Assembly (NCBI RefSeq): GCF_902490045.1
Contig: NZ_CABUCJ010000003.1
Coordinates: forward strand, 1 to 52,858
DNA: 52,858 nt
Direction of reading: 5' to 3'
Source of the DNA: an uncultured Anaerotruncus sp.
GTDB lineage: Bacteria; Bacillota; Clostridia; Oscillospirales; Ruminococcaceae
The translations under genes and the position numbers were made by a program. This document shows positions 1 through 7,557 of the stretch, piece by piece. The number at the start of each line of letters is the position of its first letter. Within the stretch, counting starts at the first letter, position 1. The notes below the pieces were generated by a model, which was not told where the DNA came from, made no database searches, and was given only the letters and a program-made list of their open reading frames with translations.

Positions 1-2
1 AT

Positions 3-695
3 GTGGCGCGCGTCATCACCGGCGAGGACGCGCGCCACATCGCGCTCTCCCTGCGCATGAGGCCGGGCGAGCCGCTCACCGTCTGCGACAGCGCCGGGCA
101 CGACTACCAGTGCGTCATCGAGGCGGTCGCCCCCGGGCGGGTGGACCTGCGGGTAGAGGCGGTCGCCCCCTCGGCCGGGGAGCCGGGAGTGGAGATCACC
201 CTCTACCAGGCGCTGCCCAAGGGGGACAAGCTCGAATTGATCGTGCAGAAGGCGGTCGAGCTCGGTGTCGGGCGGATTGTGCCCGTGCTGACCCGCCGGT
301 GCGTCTCCCGCCCCGACGAAAAATCGATGGGAAAGAAGCTCGAACGCCTCAACCGCATCGCGCTCGAGGCAGCCAAGCAGTGCGGACGCGGCAGGGTGCC
401 GCCCGTCGAACCGCTCATCGGCTTTGAGGAGGCGGTCGCGCGCATGAAGGAAGCGCCGCTGGGCATCTTTTTTTATGAGAACGCCGACAAGAGCCTGAAA
501 AGCGCGCTCTCCCGCCGGCTCGGCAGAGAGGCCGCCGTCATGGTCGGCAGCGAGGGCGGCTTCGAGCCGTCCGAGGCGGCGTATGCCGCCGAAAACGGCC
601 TGCTCACCCTTTCGCTCGGCAGCCGCATCCTGCGCTGCGAAACCGCGCCGCTCGCCGCCATCACCGCGATTCTCTATGAGGCTGGGGATATTTGA
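3..695 (+). CDS. rsmE: 16S rRNA (uracil-1498-N3) methyltransferase RsmE, N-terminus cut by window edge
   Basis: RsmE methylates N3 of U1498 in 16S rRNA using S-adenosylmethionine and acts on the assembled 30S subunit. The reading frame is open from the left edge, and the visible 230 residues begin inside the N-terminal PUA-like domain (GEDARHIALSLRMRPGE, normally about 15-20 residues in), so the true start lies outside the window. The C-terminal SPOUT methyltransferase fold is clear: VMVGSEGGFEPSEA is the conserved GPEGGF-type loop near residue 180, and SLGSRILRCETA is the knot segment near residue 208 that binds the cofactor. The stop is TGA. The gene is followed by a repeat-rich spacer, with no obvious co-transcribed gene. 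Identification is secure; only the start is missing. Confidence 0.95.
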   Translation: MARVITGEDARHIALSLRMRPGEPLTVCDSAGHDYQCVIEAVAPGRVDLRVEAVAPSAGEPGVEITLYQALPKGDKLELIVQKAVELGVGRIVPVLTRRCVSRPDEKSMGKKLERLNRIALEAAKQCGRGRVPPVEPLIGFEEAVARMKEAPLGIFFYENADKSLKSALSRRLGREAAVMVGSEGGFEPSEAAYAAENGLLTLSLGSRILRCETAPLAAITAILYEAGDI

Positions 696-716
696 GACGG
701 ACGCGGCAGATACTAC

Positions 717-1000
717 CAGGGGAAACTTTTGAAAAAGTTTCCCCTGGGCCCCTTCAAAACTTTAAGTTCAGGCGGGCCGCGGATGTCCGATGCAGGCGCG
801 CCCCGTGCGGTGCGGCGGGATATGGGCGGGGGGAGCTTTTGAAAAAGTTTCCCCCGGACCCCTTCAAAACTTTGGGTTCAGGCGGGCCGCGGATGCCTGT
901 CACAGGCGCGCCCCGTGCGGTGCGGCGGGATACGGGCGGGAGGAGCTTTTGAAAAAGTTCCCCCCGGACCCCTTCAAAGCCTTAGGGTCAGGCGGGGCGC
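717..1000. repeat. three tandem copies of a 110-bp intergenic repeat
   Basis: Three imperfect copies lie head to tail with a regular 110-bp step: the shared core CTTTTGAAAAAGTT recurs at 726, 836 and 946, followed each time by a CCCCTTCAAA block and a GGTTCAGGCGGG-like block. Copy 1 opens with a perfect 12-bp inverted repeat (GGGGAAACTTTT, GA, AAAAGTTTCCCC, 719-744). Copies 2 and 3 have lost part of the left arm. The 358 bp between rsmE and the next gene hold nothing else recognisable. This resembles a REP/BIME-type intergenic element. Similar words occur at about 8990-9030 and 19400-19640. Confidence 0.8.
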
Positions 1001-1053
1001 GGACGCGCCGTGAGGCGGCGCCGGAACATACGAACAGGCATGGGAGGCATAGA

Positions 1054-1797
1054 ATGAAACGATTATGGAAAGCCGGGACGGCGCTTTTGCTGGCGGCGCT
1101 GCTGATTCTGGGCGGCTGCACCGCGCGCGGTCCCGCGCCTGAAGAGAGCGTTTCATCCGCTCCGGAAGAGGAGGGCGCTATGCCGGAACCCGCGATGATC
1201 CCCCGCGAAGAGGTGGGCGAACTGGAAAACCTGCTGCTTGTGAACGCGGAAAATCCCGTCCCGGACGGCTACACGCCCGAGCTCTACCCGGTGAGCGGCG
1301 CTTACCAGATGGACGCGGACGCGGCGGGCTCGATGCTGTGGATGCTCTACGACGCGGCCGCGCAGGGGGTCGACCTGATGGTCGTCTCCGCCTACCGCGG
1401 GACCGAGCGCCAGCGGCAGAATTTCAACAACAAGGTGCAGGAGTACATCTCACTGGGCCTGAGCGAAGAGGAGGCGGTCGAGGTGACCTCCCAATGGATC
1501 GCGCCTCCCGGCACAAGCGAGCATGAGACGGGTCTGGCGGCTGACATCGTGACCCCCGGCTACCAGATGCTCAACCACGGCTTTGCCGAAACGCAGGCCG
1601 CAGGGTGGCTCGCTGGGCACGCGCCCGAGTACGGGTTCATCCTGCGCTATCCGGAGGACAAGACGGAGATCACCGGGATCACCTATGAGCCTTGGCATTT
1701 CCGGTATGTGGGAAGGCGCGCGGCCCGGGAGATCACCGAACGCGGCGTCTCGCTGGAGGAATATCTCGGAGTGGCGGGGGAGACGTATGCTGAGTAA
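1054..1797 (+). CDS. VanY/DacB-family D-alanyl-D-alanine carboxypeptidase lipoprotein
   Basis: Predicted zinc D,D-carboxypeptidase (247 aa) that trims the terminal D-Ala from peptidoglycan stem peptides at the outer face of the membrane. The start ATG at 1054 follows GGGAGG at 1042-1047; the frame is open further upstream, but that part is repeat sequence. A lipoprotein signal is visible (residues 1-22, lipobox ILGGC). The catalytic domain contains VVSAYRGTERQRQNF, GTSEHETGLAADI with the first His and the Asp zinc ligands, and EPWHFRYVG with the last His. These are hallmarks of the VanY (peptidase M15B) family. The next gene overlaps its stop by 11 bp, so the two are probably translationally coupled. 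No van resistance genes are nearby, so cell-wall maintenance is the likely role. Confidence 0.9.
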   Translation: MKRLWKAGTALLLAALLILGGCTARGPAPEESVSSAPEEEGAMPEPAMIPREEVGELENLLLVNAENPVPDGYTPELYPVSGAYQMDADAAGSMLWMLYDAAAQGVDLMVVSAYRGTERQRQNFNNKVQEYISLGLSEEEAVEVTSQWIAPPGTSEHETGLAADIVTPGYQMLNHGFAETQAAGWLAGHAPEYGFILRYPEDKTEITGITYEPWHFRYVGRRAAREITERGVSLEEYLGVAGETYAE

Positions 1798-2338
1798 AGA
1801 GAAGGTCGTGCACAGGCTTTCCCGCGTGCTGGGCGGCGGGCGGAGCCGTGCCGCGGCGGCGGTGGTGGCTGTCGCTGCGCTGGCGGCCGTCGTGGCCGCC
1901 GGGATGCTGCTCGCCTCCCGCGCGGCGGATGTGCGCGGGGAGCTCATGCGCAGCAGCCTGGTCGCGGCAATCGCAGCGCCAGGCGAGGAGGGGCGGCTTT
2001 CGCAGATTTTGGGCGACCCGGAGAAATCCGAGCTGCTCATGAAGTATATCAACTCGATGGCGGGGGTCGTGACCAACATGGAGGTCTCCCCGCGCTGGCA
2101 CCTCTCCCAGTTTTCCGCGCTGCTCGACGCGGCGGAGGGCGCGGGCGTGGCGATCGTGGATTTCGACTGCGACGCGGGCGGGCGGGTGCTGACCGTCTCC
2201 TGCACGGCCCCGGACGAGAAATCCGCCGGGGCGTTCGCGCAGGCGCTGCGGGAAAACGGATCCTTTTCGCGGGTGGAGCTCAAGGGGCTGTCGGGGGAGA
2301 AGGAAAAAAACTTCCTAACGGATTGCTATTATGCGTAG
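1787..2338 (+). CDS. single-pass membrane protein of unknown function, coupled to the carboxypeptidase
   Basis: I do not recognise this 183-residue protein. The start ATG at 1787 lies inside the end of the preceding gene, an 11-bp overlap that implies coupled translation. Residues 1-18 are basic, residues 19-42 form a very Ala/Val-rich membrane helix, then comes a helical linker (about 43-100) and a C-terminal alpha/beta-looking segment (about 101-175, with DFDCDAGGRVLTVSCTAPDE). This layout (cytoplasmic tip, one helix, linker, small ferredoxin-like domain) resembles PilN-type assembly proteins, but there is no pilus gene nearby and I see no diagnostic motif. It may assist the peptidoglycan carboxypeptidase. 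Confidence 0.75.
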   Translation: MLSKEKVVHRLSRVLGGGRSRAAAAVVAVAALAAVVAAGMLLASRAADVRGELMRSSLVAAIAAPGEEGRLSQILGDPEKSELLMKYINSMAGVVTNMEVSPRWHLSQFSALLDAAEGAGVAIVDFDCDAGGRVLTVSCTAPDEKSAGAFAQALRENGSFSRVELKGLSGEKEKNFLTDCYYA

Positions 2339-2390
2339 CGAAATTGTGCAAAACGACAGAAATGTTGAAAGTTTACAAAATTTTCACACC

Positions 2391-2419
2391 TTCAACAGAC
2401 AGTTTTGGCGCGATATGAT
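2391..2419 (+). promoter_or_regulatory. candidate sigma-A promoter for the glycosyltransferase gene
   Basis: The AT-rich 110-bp gap before the gene at 2449 contains TTCAAC (2391-2396), a 17-bp spacer and TATGAT (2414-2419). The -10 box matches 5 of 6 consensus bases and the -35 only 3 of 6, so this is a plausible but weak promoter. It fits a new transcription unit starting here. Confidence 0.4.
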
Positions 2420-2448
2420 AAAATTTTGATTGCAATGGAAGTAAACTG

Positions 2449-3777
2449 ATGAATGGAAAAAGACTGGACGCTTCCTTTTCTCCCTCACGCGGGCAGATTC
2501 GCTGGTTTTTGACCGTGCTGGTGGTGTTCGCGGCGCTGGCGCGGCTGATGATCGCCTATATCACCGTGCACTATTTTGACCTGAGCTTCTATGTGGACTG
2601 GTCGACCGGAGTGGCAAACGACTTCTTCGGCGCTTATAACAATATAGGGAACCTAGACTATCCGCCCCTCTTCCTCTTCCCCCTCTTCCTGACGGGGAAG
2701 CTGCTCGGGATCGGCGCGGTGCGCGCCTTCGACCCCTATATGATGCTCGCCCTCAAGGGCTGGCAGGTGCTGTTCGACCTCGCGGGCATCCCGCTCATCT
2801 ACCGCGTGCTGCGGCGGGAGGGACCGCTCGCGGGCCTGGCCGGCGCGGCGATCTGGGCGGTCAACCCCGCCGGGATCCTCAACTCCTCCTACTGGGGACA
2901 GACCGACAGCATCATGATTTTTTTGGTGGTGCTCGCCTTTCTGCTGCTCGAGGAGGGTAGGCCCGTCTGGTCGGGCGTCGTCATGGCGCTTGCCTGCCTG
3001 ATGAAGTTCCAGTCCCTCTACTTCGCGCCCGTCTACGCGGTCGCGCTGCTCACCTCCTATCCGCCCAGGCGGATTTTGCAGACCGTTTCGGCGGGAGCGG
3101 GCGCCGTGTTCGCAGTGTTTTTGCCCTTCATGGCGCGTTCGGGCTGGGCGCTGCCGCTGGAAATCTATTTCGGCGGCTTCGGCCAGTACCAGGGAGCCAG
3201 CCTCAACGCCTTCAACTTTTACGCGTCGGCGGGGCTCAACTACAAGCATTTCAGCGCGAAAATCCTCGGCCTTATCCAGGCGGACCACTTTTCGACCCTG
3301 CTTTTGCTCGCGGCCCTGGCGCTGCTCGCGGCCGTGTGGTTCACGGCCACCGAAAAGAGCGTCTGGCTGATGGGGTTCCTCTTCATGCAGACCGTCTTCA
3401 TGTTCACGACCCGCATGCACGAGCGCTACCAGATCCCCGTGCTCGCGATGGCGCTCATTGCGGCGGCGCGGCACCGCAGCCGCGGGATGTTCGCCGCGTT
3501 CGGCGCGCTGGCGGTCATGGTGTTCCTCAACCAGTTCCTGGTATTGCAGCAGATCTTCGCGGCTGACAAGCAGGCCGGGTGGATCGCCCGCTACGACACG
3601 GTTGTCGCCGCGCTCTCCTATGTGAACCTGCTGCTCTACTTCGCGACGGCCTGGATTGCGCTGCGCATCTGTTACAGACGCGGCCATTACGGCTTCGCGC
3701 GCTCCTTCCGGGCGATGCTGCCCGAGCGGTGGCGCGGGTCGCCGCCAGGACCAAACCCGCAGCGCGGCGCGCCTTGA
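2449..3777 (+). CDS. polytopic membrane glycosyltransferase (GT-C, GT87/PMT-like)
   Basis: A 442-residue integral membrane protein with roughly 10-12 hydrophobic segments beginning at residue 20. It shows the usual GT-C layout: a first helix followed by an acidic external loop (HYFDLSFYVDWSTGV) that supplies the catalytic acidic residue, then NLDYPPLFLFPLF and WAVNPAGILNSSYWGQTDS. The last two motifs are typical of bacterial mannosyltransferase/DUF2029-like enzymes, which take sugar from a polyprenyl-phosphate donor outside the membrane. The acceptor cannot be told from sequence. The C-terminus is basic and cytoplasmic. It is separated by 53 bp from the next gene, with which it may be co-transcribed. 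Confidence 0.8.
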   Translation: MNGKRLDASFSPSRGQIRWFLTVLVVFAALARLMIAYITVHYFDLSFYVDWSTGVANDFFGAYNNIGNLDYPPLFLFPLFLTGKLLGIGAVRAFDPYMMLALKGWQVLFDLAGIPLIYRVLRREGPLAGLAGAAIWAVNPAGILNSSYWGQTDSIMIFLVVLAFLLLEEGRPVWSGVVMALACLMKFQSLYFAPVYAVALLTSYPPRRILQTVSAGAGAVFAVFLPFMARSGWALPLEIYFGGFGQYQGASLNAFNFYASAGLNYKHFSAKILGLIQADHFSTLLLLAALALLAAVWFTATEKSVWLMGFLFMQTVFMFTTRMHERYQIPVLAMALIAAARHRSRGMFAAFGALAVMVFLNQFLVLQQIFAADKQAGWIARYDTVVAALSYVNLLLYFATAWIALRICYRRGHYGFARSFRAMLPERWRGSPPGPNPQRGAP

Positions 3778-3830
3778 CGCCCGGCAGAGAAAGGGCCCCC
3801 GGGCCCAATAACCAGAAAGCGGTGTTTCCA

Positions 3831-4400
3831 ATGAACCTATTTTCGCACATCACGATGGGCAGGTACCTCTACACCTACTTCACCGAAAACCTCGGGGTTG
3901 AGCTCGACAAGGGGAGCTTTGTGAGGTGGAACGTCCTGCCCGATCTTGCGCCGAGCCTGCTGAAGCTCTCGCATTTTAAAAAGGACATCTACGATCTTGT
4001 GATGGCGCGCGCGGAACACCTGGCAAAGGAAGGCGACGACATGTCGGTGGAGGAATACAGCAAGCAGCTGGGCATCCTCTGCCACTTCATGTCCGACTTC
4101 TTCTGCTATGCCCATTCCGAACAGTTCGACGGCAGCAAGGCCGGCCACTTCAAATATGAGGTCCTCATGCAGTTCTACGGCTACCGACGCCGCGGCATGC
4201 TGCACGCGGTCGACCTCATCTCCAACGCGGCGGAAATCGACCACAGCACCGCGCTTTACGAGCAGATCAACGAGCTGCACGAGCAGTACTCCCGGCTCGC
4301 CCCCTCCTACGGCGTGGATTTTGTCTTTTCGCTGACCGCCTGCGTGGACCTGCTGATGGGGATGCTCGGCGCGAAAATGCCGGCGATTGCCGCGGCGTGA
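3831..4400 (+). CDS. zinc-dependent phospholipase C-family protein
   Basis: A 189-residue protein of the bacterial zinc-dependent phospholipase C superfamily. The start ATG at 3831 gives the family-typical N-terminus (NLFSHITMGRYLY). Candidate metal ligands are His6, the Asp in NVLPDLAPSL, and HFMSDFFCYAHSE at about residues 86-98, where the HxxxD spacing is typical of the superfamily. There is no signal peptide, unlike secreted clostridial toxins, so this is probably a cytoplasmic hydrolase of unknown substrate rather than a virulence factor. A strong terminator follows. The family assignment is fairly sure; the reaction is not. Confidence 0.8.
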   Translation: MNLFSHITMGRYLYTYFTENLGVELDKGSFVRWNVLPDLAPSLLKLSHFKKDIYDLVMARAEHLAKEGDDMSVEEYSKQLGILCHFMSDFFCYAHSEQFDGSKAGHFKYEVLMQFYGYRRRGMLHAVDLISNAAEIDHSTALYEQINELHEQYSRLAPSYGVDFVFSLTACVDLLMGMLGAKMPAIAAA

Positions 4401-4424
4401 GCCCGGCGCAGCAATAACGTGATG

Positions 4425-4460
4425 AAAGGGCCCCGGTGCGCAAGCACCGGGGCCCTTTTT
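4425..4460. terminator. bidirectional rho-independent terminator
   Basis: A perfect 12-bp stem GGGCCCCGGTGC / GCACCGGGGCCC with a GCAA tetraloop, flanked by AAA on the left and TTTTT on the right. It lies between two convergent genes (ending at 4400 on + and 4483 on -) and can stop transcription from both sides. Confidence 0.9.
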
Positions 4461-4482
4461 GCAGCTTTTTTCCGGGAGGTCC

Positions 4483-5670
4483 TCAGCCGGCGACGTGGAC
4501 GCCGCCCTTGAAGACATGCGCGCGGGGCTTGCCCATGACGGAGATGTCCTCGTCCGGGTTGCCATCGACGACCACGAGGTCGGCATATTTGCCCGCCTTG
4601 ACCGAACCGGTCATGTCGGCGGCGCCGATGATCTCGGCGCTGTTGATCGTGGCCTGGCGCAGCAGGTCGATGTTGGAGATGCCGATCAGGTCGCGGCGGA
4701 CCAGGAATTCCTGCGCGGGGTTTTCCACGTAGGAGCCCATGTCCAGGTCGGTGCCCCAGCCGAACTTGAGCCCCGCCTTGTAGGCGGCCCGCAGGCTCTG
4801 CTGAAGCAGGGGGAGGTAGGTTTTGGCCTTGACGGCGCGCCAGTCGTTCGAGTCGGCTTTGCTCAGGTCGATGAGGAACTGGAAGATGCCGATCGTCGGG
4901 ACGAGGAAGGTGTCCTTCGATCCGGCGAGCATTCCCACGCCCTCCTCGTCGATGAGGGTGGCGTGCTCGATCGTGTGCACGCCCGCGCGGACGCTCATTT
5001 TGATGCCCTCGGTGCCGTGGCAGTGGACGGCCACGTATTTGTCGCGGGCCGCCGCGGTGTCGACCACCGCGCGCAGCTCCTCCTCCGTCGTGATCAGGTT
5101 GCCCGGCACGCTGCCCTCGTTGAGGAAGGCGCCCGACACCATGTATTTGACGAAGTCGCACCCGTGCGCGATCTCCTCGCGCACCGCGCCGATGACCGCC
5201 TCACGCCCGTCCGCCTCGTTGTACATGAGGCTGAAGGCGTCGTTGCCCGCGTCCTTGGGGGAGATCATCAGCCCCGCGCTGTAGATGCGCGGACCGGTGA
5301 TCTGGCCCTTCTGCACCGCGTTGCGCACTGCGATGGCGCAGCGGCTGTTGCTGCCCATGTCGCGCACGGTGGTATAGCCGAGCTTGAGATAGGTGTTGGC
5401 GTATTCGCAGGTGTCGAAGCAGGAGGTGCCGAAGTCCTTGAGCTGGTTCTCCATCAGGTTGCCCGAGAGGGAGTGCAGATGGGTGTGCAGGTCAAAAAGG
5501 CCGGGCAGGACGGTTTTGCCCGCCATGTCGAGGACGGGGACGTCCTCGTAGCTCCCGCCCGCCGGGCGGATGTCCGCGATGAGTTCCCCGTCTAGGACGA
5601 GATCGGCGGAGGGCAGGTCGAAGCCTTCGGTGAGCGCCGGGATCAGACGGCAGTTTTTCAGTACCAGCAT
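4483..5670 (-). CDS. metal-dependent amidohydrolase (imidazolonepropionase/prolidase-like)
   Basis: A 395-residue member of the amidohydrolase superfamily. The start ATG at 5670 follows AGAAGGAT; the frame is open upstream but without a ribosome site. The fold markers are in order: the N-terminal beta-sandwich, then PGLFDLHTHLHSL (HxH metal pair), DFVKYMVSGA (a lysine in the position often carbamylated in this superfamily), AVHCHG, HTIEHATLID, and FGWGTDLDMG with the metal-binding Asp. Relatives cleave Xaa-Pro or Xaa-Arg dipeptides or related amides. The gene is divergent from a pair of membrane proteins that could import its substrate. The substrate remains unknown. Confidence 0.85.
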   Translation of the reverse strand: MLVLKNCRLIPALTEGFDLPSADLVLDGELIADIRPAGGSYEDVPVLDMAGKTVLPGLFDLHTHLHSLSGNLMENQLKDFGTSCFDTCEYANTYLKLGYTTVRDMGSNSRCAIAVRNAVQKGQITGPRIYSAGLMISPKDAGNDAFSLMYNEADGREAVIGAVREEIAHGCDFVKYMVSGAFLNEGSVPGNLITTEEELRAVVDTAAARDKYVAVHCHGTEGIKMSVRAGVHTIEHATLIDEEGVGMLAGSKDTFLVPTIGIFQFLIDLSKADSNDWRAVKAKTYLPLLQQSLRAAYKAGLKFGWGTDLDMGSYVENPAQEFLVRRDLIGISNIDLLRQATINSAEIIGAADMTGSVKAGKYADLVVVDGNPDEDISVMGKPRAHVFKGGVHVAG

Positions 5671-5880
5671 GAATATCCTTCTTTCTGTTTTGTCGCGCAC
5701 CGGCGGGGAAAAGAAAAAAGCCCAAACGGAATACGCATCGGCCGTGCGGCCCATGCGGAGGATTCCTGTCCGGCTTTGTTGTTCGGCTGCCCCAAGGGGG
5801 CTTATTGATGTCCATTATAGGAATCCCGGGCGCAAAAGTCAAGGTGGGGCGCGAATTTTGCGGAAAAACACGGCGGGCTC

Positions 5881-5909
5881 TTGACAAATCGCTTTAAATT
5901 CGCTATGAT
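5881..5909 (+). promoter_or_regulatory. strong sigma-A promoter for the DUF5058 operon
   Basis: TTGACA (5881-5886, perfect), a 17-bp spacer and TATGAT (5904-5909, 5 of 6). It drives the genes starting at 6074, giving a leader of about 155 nt. The rest of the 403-bp divergent gap (5671-6073) holds no gene that I can support. Confidence 0.85.
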
Positions 5910-5922
5910 TTAACTCGTTAAA
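5909..5922. promoter_or_regulatory. palindromic operator candidate overlapping the transcription start
   Basis: TTTAAC-TC-GTTAAA is a perfect 6-bp inverted repeat with a 2-bp centre that overlaps the last base of the -10 box and runs across the expected start site. A repressor bound here would block the promoter. The cognate regulator is unknown; the TetR-type gene at 8316 is one candidate. Confidence 0.5.
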
Positions 5923-6073
5923 GCAAAACAAACTATAGTCTGTACTAGTAGCGGGGAATGGTTTGGTTTTGCTGTTCGGCAATCAAAAGGAGGCGGTGAA
6001 CCGGCGGCCGGTCACGGTAAAAACGGCTGCCAGAGGTGTTTTTGCGGATCAAAAGAATTGAGGAGCGGTAAAA

Positions 6074-6781
6074 ATGAGCGATTATCTGTCGATAGCAAAC
6101 AGCCCGATCATGTGGTTTTCCTGCTTCCCGCTGGTGCTGCTGGTGCTCTGCCAGGCGGTCCTGTATACCCGCCGCGCGTTTGCCACCGCCATCAAGATGG
6201 GAATTCCCAAAAGCGACTGCATCAAAGCCTTCCGCAGCGGAATGATCTCGGCCATCGGGCCGTCCGTCGCGGTCTTCATCATGATGGTGGGACTCATGTC
6301 CGCCGTCGGGTCGCCCGTCTCGTGGATGCGGCTGTCCGTGATGGGCGCCGCCGCGGGCGAAATGATCAATGCCGGCCTCGGCGCGCAGGCCGTCGGCAGC
6401 GCGCTGGGCGCCGCCGACTTCGGCGTCCGCGCCTATGCCGCCGCCCTGTGGGGGATGAGCCTCTTCTCGGTGGCGTGGATCGTCGTGCTGGTCTTCATCC
6501 CGCAGATGAACAAGGTGCAGGTCAAGGTTGAAAAATACGACAAAAACCTCATGACCCTCATCAGCACGGCCAGCATGCTGGGCATCATGTCCTACATGAC
6601 GATGGAAAACTGCCTGACCGGGCTGCCGATGATCGTCGCCTGCGTGAGCGCGTCGCTCTGTATGGTGGGGCTCTCCAGGACGGTGAAAAAGCTGCCCTGG
6701 CTGCGGGAGTACCACATGGGCATCGCCATGATCGTGGGAATTGTCTGCGCGCCGGTATGCGCCTGGCTGATTGGAGGTTGA
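6074..6781 (+). CDS. DUF5058-family membrane protein, probable transporter subunit
   Basis: A 235-residue membrane protein recognised as DUF5058. GAGGAG sits 10 bp before the ATG at 6074. About six hydrophobic helices are visible (residues 12-33, 58-80, 98-120, 128-150, 165-190, 212-233), with SGMISAIGPSVAVFIMMVGL and a Gly/Ala-rich stretch EMINAGLGAQAVGSALG. The function of the family is not established. The next gene starts 4 bp after its stop and encodes another membrane protein of matching size, so the two likely form one complex. An amidohydrolase is divergently encoded, suggesting uptake or export of an amide or peptide. That link is inference. Confidence 0.75.
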   Translation: MSDYLSIANSPIMWFSCFPLVLLVLCQAVLYTRRAFATAIKMGIPKSDCIKAFRSGMISAIGPSVAVFIMMVGLMSAVGSPVSWMRLSVMGAAAGEMINAGLGAQAVGSALGAADFGVRAYAAALWGMSLFSVAWIVVLVFIPQMNKVQVKVEKYDKNLMTLISTASMLGIMSYMTMENCLTGLPMIVACVSASLCMVGLSRTVKKLPWLREYHMGIAMIVGIVCAPVCAWLIGG

Positions 6782-6785
6782 GGAG

Positions 6786-7490
6786 ATGAAAAGTGCAGTG
6801 ACTGAATCGAATTTCAAGGGCATGTCGGACGACCAGTTCACGAGGGAGTTCGGAAAGCCCTCCATCCGCATCGGGAGCGTCACGCTGATCATCGGCTTCG
6901 TGCTGGCGTTCGTGCCCGCGTTCACCCTCTGGCTGGTGTACGGCGTCGTGCCTACCCCCGCCGAGATCGCGATTATCTTTACGCTCGTCGTCTCCTCCGG
7001 GTTCGCCTGGATGGTGGTCGAGCCGATCTCCTACTACGGCGTGCTCGGCGCGGCGGGCAGCTACATGGCCTTTTTGAGCGGAAACATCAGCAACATGCGC
7101 CTGCCCTGCGCGATGGTCGCGCAGGAGGTCACCGGCGTGAAGCCGGGCACCAAGGAGGGCGAACTCATGGCGACGATCGGCATTGCGGGTTCGATCGTCA
7201 CCAACCTGATCTTCGTCACCCTCGGCGCGATCGGCGGCACCCTGCTGCTCGGCGCGCTGCCCGCGCCGGTCAAGGACGCGTTCAAGTATGTGCCCGCCTC
7301 GATCTTCGCGATCATGTTCACCAACTTCATGCTCAAGCGCCCCGACCTGGGCGCCTTCGGCGTCATCTCCGCGCTGCTCATCCTGACGGTGGGGTCGATG
7401 TTCATCCCGCTGCCGCTGCAGATGCTGCTGAACGTCGTGCTGGTGGTCGCCGTCGGCATCCTGATCTACAGGAAGAAGAAAAAGATCTGA
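6786..7490 (+). CDS. membrane protein paired with DUF5058
   Basis: A 234-residue membrane protein with about six helices. I choose ATG 6786 because GGAGGTTGAGGAG lies just before it; an in-frame TTG at 6771 overlaps that ribosome site. Residues 1-25 are soluble (MSDDQFTREFGKPSIRIGS). The helices are rich in Gly and Ser, with one charged loop AQEVTGVKPGTKEGE and a final KKKKI tail. It shows no motif of a named family that I recognise. Near-contact with the previous gene (4-bp gap) and similar topology suggest a heteromeric two-subunit permease. Confidence 0.7.
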   Translation: MKSAVTESNFKGMSDDQFTREFGKPSIRIGSVTLIIGFVLAFVPAFTLWLVYGVVPTPAEIAIIFTLVVSSGFAWMVVEPISYYGVLGAAGSYMAFLSGNISNMRLPCAMVAQEVTGVKPGTKEGELMATIGIAGSIVTNLIFVTLGAIGGTLLLGALPAPVKDAFKYVPASIFAIMFTNFMLKRPDLGAFGVISALLILTVGSMFIPLPLQMLLNVVLVVAVGILIYRKKKKI

Positions 7491-7557
7491 ACCTCCCGCG
7501 CGTACCAGAACTTCCGGAGAGAGGGAGGCTGACAACATCAATATCACGGTAAAATCC

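Noticed and set aside
717..1000. Possible CRISPR array
   Set aside because: Repeats are 110 bp with no short spacer pattern, copies diverge along their length, and there are no cas genes.
4483..5670. Annotation of the amidohydrolase as HutI (imidazolonepropionase)
   Set aside because: Only general superfamily motifs are shared and no histidine-utilisation genes are nearby, so the substrate was left open.
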